Counted from the first letter of the stretch, positions 9,734 to 19,073 are shown. The stretch is 64,000 nt of DNA from CAZLRH01 sp964562015 (GCA_964562015.1 CAZLRH010000012.1:1-64000), one strand, 5' to 3'. The notes: a model not told the origin generated them from the letters alone. A program made the numbers and translations.

Positions 9734-9850
9734 GGAACCAGATGGGCGAGGGCCACCGATGCCGGTTCCCCAGCGGGAATCGGGCCGCGCGGCCAATCCC
9801 TGCCACGGTGCAGGAAAACGCCGTCAGCGCAAACACCTTTCTGCTGCGCC

Positions 9851-10444
9851 CTAGTTTCCGCTCGCCGGTGCCGCCGAATAAATCGCGATAATCTCGGTCA
9901 CCTGGCGGTTGTGGTCGGCCAAAGTAATTTTGCCGGCCTTGTACTGGGCGTCCACCGCGGCGACATTTGCTTCCATTTCAGCGTAGGAATTCTTCACCGG
10001 CTGCAACGTGACGTTGATTGAGCCCGGCGCGAGTTTTGGCGCGGTCCGGGTGACGCTGGACGTGCCGAATTTGGAAAAATGCGCGAGGGTCGTCACCGGG
10101 CGGATGTTTACGCTGACAATGCGGAAGCCGGGCTTCGTGATCTTCACCACGTAGGATTGCTGCGTGCTCATCTCGGCGGCGAGCGGCGTTTTGCCCACGA
10201 CAAAATCATTCACCGCGACATTCGCGTCGGCGGGCGTCGAGCGGATTTCCACTTCCTGCATCGCCGGGGCCGGCGCGGGTTTGGCTTCCGCCGGGTTGGC
10301 GGGCGCAGCCTCGGCCGGTTTGACGGCGCCAGCCGGTTCGGGCGCAGCGGCGCTCTTGCCGGCGGTTGCACTTTTGCAACCGGAAAGGCACGTGATTGTA
10401 ACGGGGAGAACCAGCAACGAGAGATACTTGGACAGGGTATTCAT
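9851..10444 (-). CDS. PEGA-domain lipoprotein
   Basis: A 197-residue predicted lipoprotein. The hydrophobic leader ends in the lipobox LSGC (Cys at about residue 23), followed by an Ala/Pro/Lys-rich linker (about 25-62). A PEGA-type repeat follows (EIRSTPADANVAVNDFVVGKTPLAAEM, about 64-125), then a C-terminal helical region (SYAEMEANVAAVDAQYKAGKITLADHN). PEGA modules are usually surface-exposed and thought to bind envelope material; the ligand is unknown. It shares the PEGA theme with the large kinase-like protein at the left edge. It is monocistronic as far as can be seen. Confidence 0.78.
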   Translation of the reverse strand: MNTLSKYLSLLVLPVTITCLSGCKSATAGKSAAAPEPAGAVKPAEAAPANPAEAKPAPAPAMQEVEIRSTPADANVAVNDFVVGKTPLAAEMSTQQSYVVKITKPGFRIVSVNIRPVTTLAHFSKFGTSSVTRTAPKLAPGSINVTLQPVKNSYAEMEANVAAVDAQYKAGKITLADHNRQVTEIIAIYSAAPASGN

Positions 10445-10596
10445 GGGGTAAAGAGTTCAAAGAGCCGAGTCGATGCGCGCGGGTCAAGCTCGCAGATACC
10501 GGTGGCGCGCACGAGCTTCGGCCAGGAATAGGTACCCTGCTGCCATGTCTTGGTTTGGCGGGCCGTTGGGGCGCTCGCGAAAAAAAGCCCCAGGCC

Positions 10597-11871
10597 TCAC
10601 TCCCGCACCTGGCCGGTACCGAGGATGATGTATTTATACGTGCACAGTTCGCGCAGGCCCATCGGCCCGCGCGCGTGCAGCCGGTCCGTCGATATCCCAA
10701 TTTCCGCGCCCAAGCCGAATTCAAAGCCATCCGTGAAACGCGTCGACGCGTTCCAATACACGGTCGCGGAATCCACTCCAGCCAGGAACCGCCGCGCCGA
10801 AACTTCGTTCGTCGTCACAATCGCATCTGAATGCGCCGAGCCGTAGTGATTCACGGCCGCGATGGCGGCGTCGAGGTCCGGCACGATTTTGATCGCGATG
10901 ATGAGCTCGAGGTACTCCTCGGAAAAATCCTTCTCGGTCGCGGGCACGACCTTCAGGCCGGGCGCTTCTTTTTGCAGCAACGCCCGCGCGGCCTCGTCGG
11001 CACGCAATTCCACATGATGCTTGGCCAGCGCCTGCGCGAGGCGGGGCAGCAGCGCCGGCGCGGCCCCCGCGTGCACGAATAAATTCTCCGCGGCGTTGCA
11101 CACGCCGGGACGCTGCACCTTCGCATTGATGACGATTTTCTCCGCCAGCGCGGCGTCGGCATCGCGATCCACGTAAATCGTGCACACGCCCTTAAAGTGC
11201 TTCACCACGGGCACGGTCGCATTCTCCGCCACGAAACGAATCAGCGCCTCGCCACCGCGGGGAATTACACAATGAATGTACTGGTCCAGTTTCAACAACG
11301 GCAGCAGCGCCGCGCGGTCGGTCGTCGGGACGAATTGCACGGCGTGCGCGGGCAGCCCCGCCTCCACCAGCGCCTCGCTGAGCAGCGCTGCCAGGGCGGC
11401 ATTGGTTTCAAAAGCTTCCTTGCCGCCGCGCAAAATGCAGGCGTTGCCGGACTTCAGGCACAGAATGGCGCAATCAATCGTCACGTTCGGGCGCGATTCG
11501 TAAATGATGGCGACCACGCCGAGGGGCACGCGAATTTTGCGGATGTCCAAACCGTTCGGGCGCACGATGCGCTCCAATTCCTCGCCCACCGGATCCGGCA
11601 GCTTGATTACTTGGCGCACGCTTTCCGCCAGGGCCGCGAGGCGCGCGGGCGTGAGCGTGAGGCGCTCAATCATGGGCTTGGCCAGCCCGGCGGCGGTGGC
11701 TGCGGCCACGTCGCGCGCATTAGCGGCCAGCACGGCCTTGGCCCCTTCGCCCAGCAGTACCGCGAGCTTCTCCAGCGCGGCATTTTTGCGCGCGGATTCC
11801 GCCGTCGCCAGGATGAGCGACGCCGCGCGGGCCTGCTGCCCGAGGGTCTCGACGAGGGCGTTAAAGGACAT
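10597..11871 (-). CDS. proA: Gamma-glutamyl phosphate reductase
   Basis: 424 residues, the family length. Key segments are the IYESRPNVTIDCAILCLKSGNACILRGGKEA cofactor region and the catalytic Cys258 in QRPGVCNAAENL, with FTDGFEFGLGAEIGISTDRLHARGPMGL near the end. ProA reduces gamma-glutamyl phosphate to the semialdehyde with NADPH in proline synthesis. proB is not adjacent. The ATG at 11871 is preferred because an upstream in-frame ATG adds a low-complexity segment encoded by micro-repeat DNA. The leader just before the ATG is pyrimidine-rich (TTTCCGCCTTCTTCC) with no Shine-Dalgarno. Confidence 0.96.
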   Translation of the reverse strand: MSFNALVETLGQQARAASLILATAESARKNAALEKLAVLLGEGAKAVLAANARDVAAATAAGLAKPMIERLTLTPARLAALAESVRQVIKLPDPVGEELERIVRPNGLDIRKIRVPLGVVAIIYESRPNVTIDCAILCLKSGNACILRGGKEAFETNAALAALLSEALVEAGLPAHAVQFVPTTDRAALLPLLKLDQYIHCVIPRGGEALIRFVAENATVPVVKHFKGVCTIYVDRDADAALAEKIVINAKVQRPGVCNAAENLFVHAGAAPALLPRLAQALAKHHVELRADEAARALLQKEAPGLKVVPATEKDFSEEYLELIIAIKIVPDLDAAIAAVNHYGSAHSDAIVTTNEVSARRFLAGVDSATVYWNASTRFTDGFEFGLGAEIGISTDRLHARGPMGLRELCTYKYIILGTGQVRE

Positions 11872-11971
11872 GGAAGAAGGCGGAAAGGAGAAGGTAGAAT
11901 GTAGGAGGTAGAAGGCAGAAGTCAAACGGCGGCGCAGGTGGGTAGTGTCCTAATTTCACCAGAAACAAGAC

Positions 11972-12041
11972 GGCGGGCTGAGGGCAGCCCGCCCTACCCC
12001 AGGCAAATGCTTTAGGTAGGGCGCGCTGCCCTCAGCGCGCC
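11972..12041. repeat. Paired palindromic repeats, family B (inverted pair)
   Basis: Two hairpins in opposite orientation: GGCGGGCTG-AGGG-CAGCCCGCC at 11972-11993 and GGCGCGCTG-CCCT-CAGCGCGCC at 12020-12041. They sit in a 358-base gene-free spacer between proA and the PfkB gene. As a pair they can also fold on each other through the flanking GGTAGGGC. Confidence 0.82.
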
Positions 12042-12089
12042 GTTTCAACTTAGGACTTTGCCTGCAGGTGGGTACGTCAGTTGCGGTTT

Positions 12090-12140
12090 GAGGTAGGGAC
12101 GTTTCTCCGAAACGTCCGCAGGTGCCTCGGAGAGGCTTCT
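12090..12140. repeat. Palindromic repeat family D, copy 1
   Basis: GAGGTAGGGACGTTTC is followed by its partial complement GAAACGTCC and then by CTCGGAGAGGC. A second, better preserved copy lies at 19017-19073. The remainder of the proA-pfkB spacer shows no coding potential. Confidence 0.7.
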
Positions 12141-12229
12141 TGCTTCGCTAAACGCGCCGGAAAGAATCTTAGCAGCAGGGCTGAGGCTGTTGCTACACTC
12201 CACCATTCCCGCCACCCGTCACTCACTTC

Positions 12230-13198
12230 CTACGCCAGCGCCACCAATTTCCGCAAATCGTCCGCGCGCTTCTGGATTTCCGCGATGCCTGCCGCTTCCA
12301 GCCGGTCGCATGAAAAAGATTCCACCGTCAGGCTCGCCACCACCGTGGCGAAAATCATCGCCTGCTTGAATTGCGCAAACGTGGGTTTTGCCTGATTGCC
12401 CGCGCCGGTGAGGGTGGCCAGCGCGCCGAGCAGCGCCCCCGCGAAGGAATCGCCCGCGCCGGTCGGGTCGTGCAATTCCAGCACCGGATACGCCGGCAGC
12501 GCAAACAGGCCGTCCGGGTGAAACAGATACGCGCCGTGTTCGCCCTTTTTGATGATGATGTACTTGGGCCCGAGCTTGCGCAGCGCCTGGCCGGCGCGAA
12601 TGAGGTTGGTCTCGCCCGTGAGAATGCCGGCCTCGCTGTCATTGATGACGAACAAATCAATCGTCCGCAGCACCGCCAGCAGTTCGTCGCGGGTCGTTTC
12701 AATCCACAGGTCAATTGTGTCCGCCGCCGCGAACACTTCCGGGCGCAGCGCCTTGCGCACGTGGAGTTGCAGGGCCGGGTGGATGTTGCCGAGCAGCGCG
12801 TATTCGCTCTGAAGGTAAATCTCCGGCAGCTGCGGGCGAAAACGCTCAAAAACATTCAGGTTGATTTCAAGCGTGTCGCGGCGGTTGAAATTCTCGTGGT
12901 ACTTGCCCTTCCATTCAAACGTCGGGCCGGATTGGTCCACTTGCAAGCCGGCGAGGTCGATGCCCCGGGCGCGCAGGCGCTCGAGATCGCGCGGCGCAAA
13001 ATCATGCCCCACCACGCCCACCAGGCGCGTCGGCGCGAAAAAACTCGCGGCCAGCGCGGCATAGCTCGCCGAGCCGCCGAGAATTCGCTCGCCGCTTGCG
13101 CGCGGCGTGATGATGTTGTCATATGCGACCGAGCCCACGACGAGCACGGCGGCCGGAGTGGCGGGTTGCGGAGCGAGGCGGAGGAGTTCGAGGGCCAT
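12230..13198 (-). CDS. PfkB-family carbohydrate/nucleoside kinase
   Basis: 322 residues of the ribokinase (PfkB) fold. The N-terminal VVGSVAYDNIITP and LGGSASYAALAASFF carry the substrate-binding diglycine, and the C-terminal signature is DPTGAGDSFAGALLG, in which the Asp of GAGD is the catalytic base. WIETTRDELLAVLRTIDLFVINDSEAGILTG is typical of the central region. The phosphorylated substrate (sugar, nucleoside or other) cannot be assigned. The start at 13198 gives MALELLRLAP; an upstream in-frame ATG reads through a micro-repeat spacer. It is followed downstream by a repeat-rich gap, so it is probably a single-gene unit. Confidence 0.88.
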   Translation of the reverse strand: MALELLRLAPQPATPAAVLVVGSVAYDNIITPRASGERILGGSASYAALAASFFAPTRLVGVVGHDFAPRDLERLRARGIDLAGLQVDQSGPTFEWKGKYHENFNRRDTLEINLNVFERFRPQLPEIYLQSEYALLGNIHPALQLHVRKALRPEVFAAADTIDLWIETTRDELLAVLRTIDLFVINDSEAGILTGETNLIRAGQALRKLGPKYIIIKKGEHGAYLFHPDGLFALPAYPVLELHDPTGAGDSFAGALLGALATLTGAGNQAKPTFAQFKQAMIFATVVASLTVESFSCDRLEAAGIAEIQKRADDLRKLVALA

Positions 13199-13260
13199 GG
13201 AAAAAGAAGTTGGAATTTGGAAGTTAGAAGGCCGAAGTTGGAAGTCAGAAACGAAACGGA
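13199..13260. repeat. Purine-rich micro-repeat (GGAAGTT-type words)
   Basis: A stretch of variants of GGAAGTTGGAA and GGAAGTTAGAAGG directly upstream of the PfkB start; in the coding sense it is a long pyrimidine tract ending at the ATG. Comparable word-like tracts lie at 11873-11925 and, inside a coding region, at 38200-38290. Confidence 0.7.
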
Positions 13261-13317
13261 GCGAGGCAGAACCGGAATCTCCGGCCATTATCCTTCCGTG
13301 CCCTGGGCCTCATTCGC

Positions 13318-13923
13318 CTATTCTAGACGATGCTTGGCGTCCTCAAGGTGGAAATGCAGGAACTGGATGGCGTTGAGCGCGAGGCTGTGGAAAATTTCCC
13401 CGCGGCGCACCATCTGATCCACCTCGGACAGCGGAAACACGCCGATTTGCAGTTCCTCGTGCGGGTCCCAGCTCATCGGCGCGTGCATCACGCAATTTTC
13501 GACCAGCACGAAATGGACGGCGTTGGTTTGCAGCGCGGGATTCGGCGCGGCGCGGCCCAGCGGCATTGCCGGGTGTCCAGCGTGGCCGGTCTCCTCCAGC
13601 AATTCGCGCTGCCCCGCCGTCAAGGGGTCCTCACCGGGATCAATCACGCCGCCCGGCGGCTCCCACGATAGCTTGCTCACCCCGAAGCGCCATTGCCGCA
13701 CGAGAATCAACTCATGCCGCGGGGTGAGCGCCAGCACATTGACCCAGTCCGGCGCTTCGAGAATGAAAAAATCATCCTCACGCGCGTCCACCGTGTGCCG
13801 CATCCGCCGCTGCCACACGCGAAAAACGCGGCAGTCGGCCACCTGCGTCTGCTGCAGCGTCACCCAAGCCGCCGGTGGCGCAGTGCGACCGGTGGAACGG
13901 GGCGGGACTTGGGGGTCGGCCAT
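13318..13923 (-). CDS. Nudix hydrolase
   Basis: 201 residues with a full Nudix box, GGVIDPGEDPLTAGQRELLEETG (written as G-x5-E-x7-R-E-x2-E-E-x-G), which binds the divalent metals that hydrolyse a nucleoside diphosphate linked to another moiety. The N-terminal half (FRVWQRRMRHTVDAREDDFFILEAPDWVNVLAL) resembles the ADP-sugar pyrophosphatase subgroup, but the substrate is not certain. It starts 16 bases after the upstream LysM gene stops, so the two are probably one operon with the LysM gene first. Confidence 0.88.
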   Translation of the reverse strand: MADPQVPPRSTGRTAPPAAWVTLQQTQVADCRVFRVWQRRMRHTVDAREDDFFILEAPDWVNVLALTPRHELILVRQWRFGVSKLSWEPPGGVIDPGEDPLTAGQRELLEETGHAGHPAMPLGRAAPNPALQTNAVHFVLVENCVMHAPMSWDPHEELQIGVFPLSEVDQMVRRGEIFHSLALNAIQFLHFHLEDAKHRLE

Positions 13924-13937
13924 GGCCGCAGAATTAA

Positions 13938-14615
13938 TTATTGTCCGGCGGGCGTGGTGGCCGGTGCGCTCGCGGGCGCTTTCGGCGTCGGCGGCGGAAT
14001 ATTAATTTTCGTTCCGACCTGCATGCGGTTCGGATTCAGGCTGGGATTCGCCGCTTCGATGGCTTCCACGGTTACGCCATATTTTTTGGCGATTGTGCTG
14101 AGAAACTCTCCGCTCAGCACCGAATGCACCTGGCCTCCGGGCGGCGGCGGCGTGCCGGGCGCGGCGGAACCACTGGAGGTCGCAGCAGCCGCGGCGGCGG
14201 CGGGCGCCGGGGAGGTCAGCTTCGCGACGATTTGCTGGATCGAGTCGCTCTGCGCCTTAATCTGGGTGCGGTCCTCGCTGACCATCGTGCCCAGTTGTGT
14301 GAGCGTGCTTTGCGCGGAGGTCTTGAGCGAATCTACGCTGCCGCTGACGGACTGCACGCGCGTGCTCAGCGCCGAAGTCGTGTCCGCGAGCTTGCTCAAC
14401 GTGTCGTTCGCGTCGGCGTATTGTTTCTGCAACGCCTTGACGCTGGCGGTGACGTTCGCCACGTCACTGCTCAAGCTGGCGCTGGCCTCGGTGGCCGAGG
14501 AGCGGCTGTTCAAGGCGATAAAGAGCGCGGCGCCGCCGAGCAAAATGCCGACGATGCCGATGAAAACAGGCACCATGGCGCTGCCGCCGGTTTTAGTGGG
14601 AGTTTCGACGTCCAT
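13938..14615 (-). CDS. Membrane-anchored coiled-coil LysM protein
   Basis: 225 residues. A hydrophobic helix (about 14-36, VPVFIGIVGILLGGAALFIAL) anchors the protein. It is followed by a Ser/Ala/Asp-rich coiled coil (about 40-130, with repeated ASLSSDV- and DTTSALSTR-type heptads), an Ala/Pro-rich linker (about 133-160) and one LysM domain (about 162-207, VLSGEFLSTIAKKYGVTVEAIEAANPSLNPNRMQVGTKI). LysM binds peptidoglycan, so the protein probably spans from the inner membrane to the wall. Its partner in the operon is the Nudix hydrolase. Confidence 0.82.
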   Translation of the reverse strand: MDVETPTKTGGSAMVPVFIGIVGILLGGAALFIALNSRSSATEASASLSSDVANVTASVKALQKQYADANDTLSKLADTTSALSTRVQSVSGSVDSLKTSAQSTLTQLGTMVSEDRTQIKAQSDSIQQIVAKLTSPAPAAAAAAATSSGSAAPGTPPPPGGQVHSVLSGEFLSTIAKKYGVTVEAIEAANPSLNPNRMQVGTKINIPPPTPKAPASAPATTPAGQ

Positions 14616-14757
14616 AGAGTAATTGGTTGGAAGGGGAGGTAACAGTAACTATTTGCGCGGGCGGGGCAAGCCCGGTTTCCACCCCTCGGGACGGTCACGC
14701 ACCCTCGCTATTCGACCTTCGGCCGGCCCCTACGAAGGGCCCTTTGCCGACGGCACT

Positions 14758-16380
14758 TTATGGCGCCATGGTGGTGAATACGCCGCGCCGGAACCCTTCC
14801 GGCACGAAACGGACCCGTACATATTCGGCGTCGGCCAGCCATTGCGGGGTCTCCTTCTCCGGCAAATAGCCCTCAGTCCCCACCTGGCCGAAGAGAAACA
14901 GCGCTGACACGCGCCGGAGCTCGAACGCCCCCAATCGGACAGGAAAAGGATTCTCCATGGAGGAACCGAAGTTCGTCTCTCCCGGCACCGCTTCGGCGCG
15001 CTTCACATTGACCAGCAGATCAAACTCCACCGTTTCCCGCCACGGCGGCTCAGGCCGAAGGGCCGGACGCAATTCCACCAATCCCACCGACACTTGGTTG
15101 GCGCTATTGGTGGTCATGGTCTTCACCCCTAAGACGTAAGCGCCTTCGTGCCCCACGGCGCCGGGATGCAGCGGAACCCGGCCAATGAGTTCAAAATGGC
15201 CCGCCACAAACGTGATTTCCCCTCGGAGTTCGGCGGGCGACTGCGCCAGTTGCTTTTTGACCGCCGGCGTGAAAATGGCGAAATAAAGGTGATCGGGATT
15301 CCGCCAGCTCCGCACCAACGCGGCACCATAGGTGCGGACGGCGCTGGCAAAATTAAACGGCAGCCCGAAGAATGAAAGGGTGGCGAGTCTTTCGCCGGGC
15401 GGGCTGTCCTCGTGGCCATTGACCATCCATTCCGTATCGGAGACGCTCGGGCGGTCCGGCCACACCAGGGTCCAGTCGCATTTCTGGGCAAAATAAACCG
15501 TTCCGGGATTTTCACGCAAAAAATCGCCCGTTAGGTTTCCGCGCACGAAGAAGGCCGTGCCCCCACGGTGGGAAACGTCGTCATAGCCAGTTATTTTGAG
15601 CGTCAGGGGAAACGGTGTACCCGCGATGGCGGCGGCAGAACGGCTTGCTTCGACCGCAACGGGCGCTCCCCAATTGGCCCACGCGCACGCCAAGCCAACC
15701 CCCGCCGCCAGTGCCAACAACCCGGCCCGCCTGCGGCGTCGATAGAGAGACGTTGCGGCGGACAGTACAGAAACAAGGAGTAGGAGCGTTACGCCGCTGC
15801 CCAAGGTGGCGCCGGCGCCTCTGACCTCAACCAGGCCGGTTACGCTAAAATACGCCAGCAAGAACCCGCCAAAAAGGGCCAACCCCAAAGGGGGCTTCTT
15901 GAAATAGATCGCAACCAGCAGGGCGGCGCCTAGGCCCAGGGCCAAGACTCGCGCATAATCTCCCAAAATCGCCCATGTTGCCCACCCGGCGAAATGATAA
16001 GCAGTCAACGTCAGCCCCTCCACCAGCAACGGTGGCAGGAAGCAGAAGCAAAAGAGAAACAATATTTTGGTCGTGAGTAAACGTTCGGGCGATAGTGGCA
16101 GCGTGCGCCAATGCGCCCGTTCTTCCGTGGGCGAATCGGCCGCCACCAGCCGCGCCACGATAAGGAAAAGCAGAAAGAGACCGCCAAAGAAGAAGACGAA
16201 ATCCCCTAAAAACAGATAATTTGAGCCGCCCCTTAGATCGGTCTCGTCCACTCGAAGGAACAGAAGGAAGCCTGCAATCGGGGCGGCGCCGATCACCGCG
16301 AGCCATGCCCACCAAAGCACCAGACGACGCCAGAGGAGCCGCCAGTCCTTTTTTACTATGTGCCAAATGATGTTGCTCAC
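14758..16380 (-). CDS. ABC-2-like multi-helix permease, no ATPase partner seen
   Basis: 540 residues. The N-terminal half (about 1-260) has six or so hydrophobic helices and begins IIWHIVKKDWRLLWRRLVLWW, typical of ABC-2 type membrane components. A loop of the form ADSPTEERAHWRTLPLSPERLLTTKIL is a recurrent feature of that group. The C-terminal half (about 270-540) is a soluble, mostly beta-rich domain with no clear match. The ATP-binding subunit normally lies next to such genes, but neither flank encodes one: downstream lies LysM-nudix, and upstream is a 478-base gene-free gap. The permease assignment is therefore tentative. Confidence 0.68.
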   Translation of the reverse strand: MSNIIWHIVKKDWRLLWRRLVLWWAWLAVIGAAPIAGFLLFLRVDETDLRGGSNYLFLGDFVFFFGGLFLLFLIVARLVAADSPTEERAHWRTLPLSPERLLTTKILFLFCFCFLPPLLVEGLTLTAYHFAGWATWAILGDYARVLALGLGAALLVAIYFKKPPLGLALFGGFLLAYFSVTGLVEVRGAGATLGSGVTLLLLVSVLSAATSLYRRRRRAGLLALAAGVGLACAWANWGAPVAVEASRSAAAIAGTPFPLTLKITGYDDVSHRGGTAFFVRGNLTGDFLRENPGTVYFAQKCDWTLVWPDRPSVSDTEWMVNGHEDSPPGERLATLSFFGLPFNFASAVRTYGAALVRSWRNPDHLYFAIFTPAVKKQLAQSPAELRGEITFVAGHFELIGRVPLHPGAVGHEGAYVLGVKTMTTNSANQVSVGLVELRPALRPEPPWRETVEFDLLVNVKRAEAVPGETNFGSSMENPFPVRLGAFELRRVSALFLFGQVGTEGYLPEKETPQWLADAEYVRVRFVPEGFRRGVFTTMAP

Positions 16381-16858
16381 GCGGGGCAGCGCTGTCGTTC
16401 GGCCGATTGGCCATCCCCGGGTCGTTGGCCGAGTGGCATGCTGGCAGGCTTGGTGGAAGCACGTTTCATCACATTAAAAAACCGCCTAAGTGGTTATACC
16501 TTAAAAAGCGAGTTGTCGGGCATGAATGCAGAAGGCTTGGTGGTCTGGGCAGAGGTTACCGGCGCACCCGGGCACGGACTCATTAAACCCCAGCTTGCCG
16601 GGAAAATTGCAAAGTCTTTTTATCCCGCTCAACGGCCGGAGTTGAGACAGGGTGGCCAGTGGATGCTTCTTGTTCCCCCAAAATCCCGGCTTGAATCCGG
16701 TCCGCGGTTTTGCTAGCCTCACCGTTTGCTTGTTTAACCGCCCTCCGGCCGCCCTGCCGGAGCGATTCAGATTGGCGCCGCCCGGCCCACCCCCGGCCAG
16801 CGGCGTCCAGCAAATGAATCGTTCCGCTGTCCGGGTGCCGTGGATCTTTATATCTCCC
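16381..16858. other. 478-base gap between divergent genes, no gene seen
   Basis: Short open frames exist on both strands but none shows a recognisable motif or a composition like the neighbours. It should hold the promoters of the permease (minus) and the membrane protein (plus). No strong promoter consensus or repeat family is evident. Confidence 0.6.
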
Positions 16859-18550
16859 ATGAACTTATCGTCGGCTGCGCCGTGGTGGCGTTGGCTCATT
16901 TTGGCTTTGGCTCCGTTCCTGGCGTACTGGAGCACGCTGACCATGGACTATGGCCTGCGGGACGATTACGCCCTGCTGCGCGAAGCCCGGGAAGAGCCCG
17001 GCAAAATTACCTGGGTCTGCACCAGCATGGGCCGCCCGGTCTTCGGCTGGCTCGAGGAAACTTCTTTCCGCGTCGCTGGTGATGTCTCCGGCCTGGCCGA
17101 TTTGCGCCTCGCGGGCGTGGCCCTCCTCGCGGGGCTGGGTTTGCTCACGCGCGCGATGCTGCGGCGCCAAGGCTGGGGCGAGATGGAGGCACTCGCAGCC
17201 GGACTCTTGATGGAATTTCTGCCCGGCGCGCAAGTGATCGCCTCGTGGGCCACTGGTTGGCCGTATGGCGTCGCCGCATTGTTCGGCGCGGCCGCGTTCG
17301 TTTGCGGCGAAGGCATTTTTTCCCGGACGCCGCTGGCGCGTCCCCTTTGGTGGCGCGAAATCGGATGTGTTATCCTACTCGCGCTCGCGGGTCTTACTTA
17401 CCAGTGTCACGCCTTGGTTTATCTGGTGTTCGTCGCCGCGGCCTGGCCTGCGCAAACCGCCCGGCCCGTGCGTGCATGGCTGCGTTGGCTGACCCACCAC
17501 GCCCTGCGCGTCGCCGCGGGCCTCGGCCTCACTTTCGGCGTCTCGCACTATATTTTCTGGCAATGGGACATGGCGCCCTCCGCGCGCTTTGGCTTTACGC
17601 ACGACGCCCTCGGCAAAGTCCGCTGGATGTTTGAACAAGTGCTGCCCGACGCCCTTAACTTTTTCCACCTGCGCAATGCCGACGCTCCATGGTCGCCGGG
17701 CTTCACGCTCGTGTTGGTTTTGATGCTCGCCTTTTTTGCGTGCGGCGCGCTCGCTTCCGCCCGGCGGCACGGCTGGGCGCGCACGGTGCTGACGCTGGCG
17801 GGCCTGGCCGGCCTGATGATGGCCGCCTCCGTGGTCAGCCTCGTGGCGCGGGAAAGTTTTGCGACGTACCGCACGCTCCTGGCCGCTTCCGGTGTCGGCG
17901 CGATTGGGTTTTGTTTCGCGGCACGCGAAATCGCCCAGGTGCTCGCGGGGCGCCGCTCGCGCTTGGCTGGCGAAGACACCCGCGATTTTGCCGCGCAAGC
18001 CACCGTCGCGCTCCTCGCGCCCGCCGTCGCCACCATGCTTTTGCTGGCCTCGTACCAGTGCCTGCACCTTTTCGCCATTCCGCAAATGGAGGAATTGATG
18101 GTGATGCGCCTCGCCGTCAGGGACCGGCATTTTGCGCCCAACGACCGCGTCTTCATCGTGGACCCCGGTGCGGCCACCCGCCTGGGCTATCTGGTTTTTG
18201 CCGATGAATTCGGCTCGCTCTCCACTAATTCCGACTGGGTGCCAAAGGAAATGTTTTATCAAGTCCTGCACGAGCGCCTCGAGGCCGACGCCGCCGCGGC
18301 CGCCGACACCCCGGACTCCGTCGCACCCGAAACTCCCGCCGCCGCTTCGGCCGAGCCCACGCTGGCCGCGGGTGAAATCACCACGCCCCCGACCGACGCC
18401 ACGGAGACGCTGCCCTCGCTCGACGAACGGGAACAGGAAGAACGCCCCAAGCGCGTCGCCATCGGCCTGCAACCGCCGTCCACCACGCAAAGCTATGATT
18501 TCATCATCGACCTCCGCCTCATGTGGCGTTTGTCCGAGATGGATTCATAA
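16859..18550 (+). CDS. Polytopic membrane protein, possible GT-C-type glycosyltransferase
   Basis: 563 residues with about ten hydrophobic helices. The first helix (WWRWLILALAPFLAYWSTL) is followed by an extracytoplasmic loop with an Asp pair (GLRDDYALLREA) and GRPVFGW. Such acidic loops after helix 1 are typical of GT-C enzymes and GtrII-like proteins, but no diagnostic signature is complete, so this is inference. The C-terminal part (about 470-545) is an Ala/Pro/Glu/Thr-rich, probably disordered tail ending in a short hydrophobic strand. The start at 16859 places the ATG just before the first helix; another in-frame ATG lies 15 codons upstream. Confidence 0.7.
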   Translation: MNLSSAAPWWRWLILALAPFLAYWSTLTMDYGLRDDYALLREAREEPGKITWVCTSMGRPVFGWLEETSFRVAGDVSGLADLRLAGVALLAGLGLLTRAMLRRQGWGEMEALAAGLLMEFLPGAQVIASWATGWPYGVAALFGAAAFVCGEGIFSRTPLARPLWWREIGCVILLALAGLTYQCHALVYLVFVAAAWPAQTARPVRAWLRWLTHHALRVAAGLGLTFGVSHYIFWQWDMAPSARFGFTHDALGKVRWMFEQVLPDALNFFHLRNADAPWSPGFTLVLVLMLAFFACGALASARRHGWARTVLTLAGLAGLMMAASVVSLVARESFATYRTLLAASGVGAIGFCFAAREIAQVLAGRRSRLAGEDTRDFAAQATVALLAPAVATMLLLASYQCLHLFAIPQMEELMVMRLAVRDRHFAPNDRVFIVDPGAATRLGYLVFADEFGSLSTNSDWVPKEMFYQVLHERLEADAAAAADTPDSVAPETPAAASAEPTLAAGEITTPPTDATETLPSLDEREQEERPKRVAIGLQPPSTTQSYDFIIDLRLMWRLSEMDS

Positions 18551-18573
18551 GCGGGGCGCAGCTTTCCGCGCCC

Positions 18574-18909
18574 TCAGTTGTGCAAATTGAGCGCGGCTTC
18601 GATTTCAGCCCGGGAGCGGCCCGTCTTTTGCCGAATATGGTCGATGAGCGCGGGTTCCTGGCCGGCCACATACCGGAGATCCTCGTCGGTCAACTCGTCA
18701 TATTTTTTCCGCAGATCGCCCTTGATCCGTTCCCAATTGTCGCGCAATTGCTCCGCCGCGCTATTGATCGGAGCGGATTCCACCGGCCGCTTGGCCGGTT
18801 CGGAATGTTCAGCCTGACCGCCATTCTCCGTAGGCCACGCGTCCGGGCTGATTTGTTGAAGTTCGCCTCCTGGGGTGGAGGAACCGGCGGAAGAATTGGA
18901 TGCGCTCAT
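18574..18909 (-). CDS. CsbD-like small protein
   Basis: 111 residues. The conserved part (about 55-108) reads EQLRDNWERIKGDLRKKYDELTDEDLRYVAGQEPALIDHI, matching CsbD-family stress proteins (NWxxxKGxxKxxxGxLTDDDL). The first 50 residues are Ser/Pro/Gln-rich and unconserved. CsbD proteins are induced by general stress in many bacteria, but their biochemical role is unknown. ATG 18909 is used because the upstream in-frame ATG adds an unlikely segment. It lies tail-to-tail with the membrane protein gene, 23 bases apart. Confidence 0.8.
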   Translation of the reverse strand: MSASNSSAGSSTPGGELQQISPDAWPTENGGQAEHSEPAKRPVESAPINSAAEQLRDNWERIKGDLRKKYDELTDEDLRYVAGQEPALIDHIRQKTGRSRAEIEAALNLHN

Positions 18910-19016
18910 AGAAAAAACGGGGTTGAGGTGGGCTTGAGGAATTGTACTGCTTTTGGTCATCTACAGCCATGGGGTTTAGCCCTACCGGTAGGAGGGTGGT
19001 GGGCAATTTGAGCTTT

Positions 19017-19073
19017 GAGGTAGGGACGGTTTTCCAAGCCGTCCGCGGACGCCTCGGAGAGGCGTCCCTACCT
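19017..19073. repeat. Palindromic repeat family D, copy 2
   Basis: GAGGTAGGGACGG...CCGTCCGCGG and GACGCCTCGGAGAGGCGTC form two adjacent hairpins, and the outer TAGGGACG / CGTCCCTA ends pair with each other. Related to the copy at 12090. Confidence 0.8.

Noticed and set aside
9734..9850. Glycine riboswitch upstream of gcvT
   Set aside because: The leader lacks the conserved aptamer core segments and any tandem arrangement.
16360..16716. Possible small protein in the gap between divergent genes
   Set aside because: No motif, unconvincing composition and overlap with the permease start.
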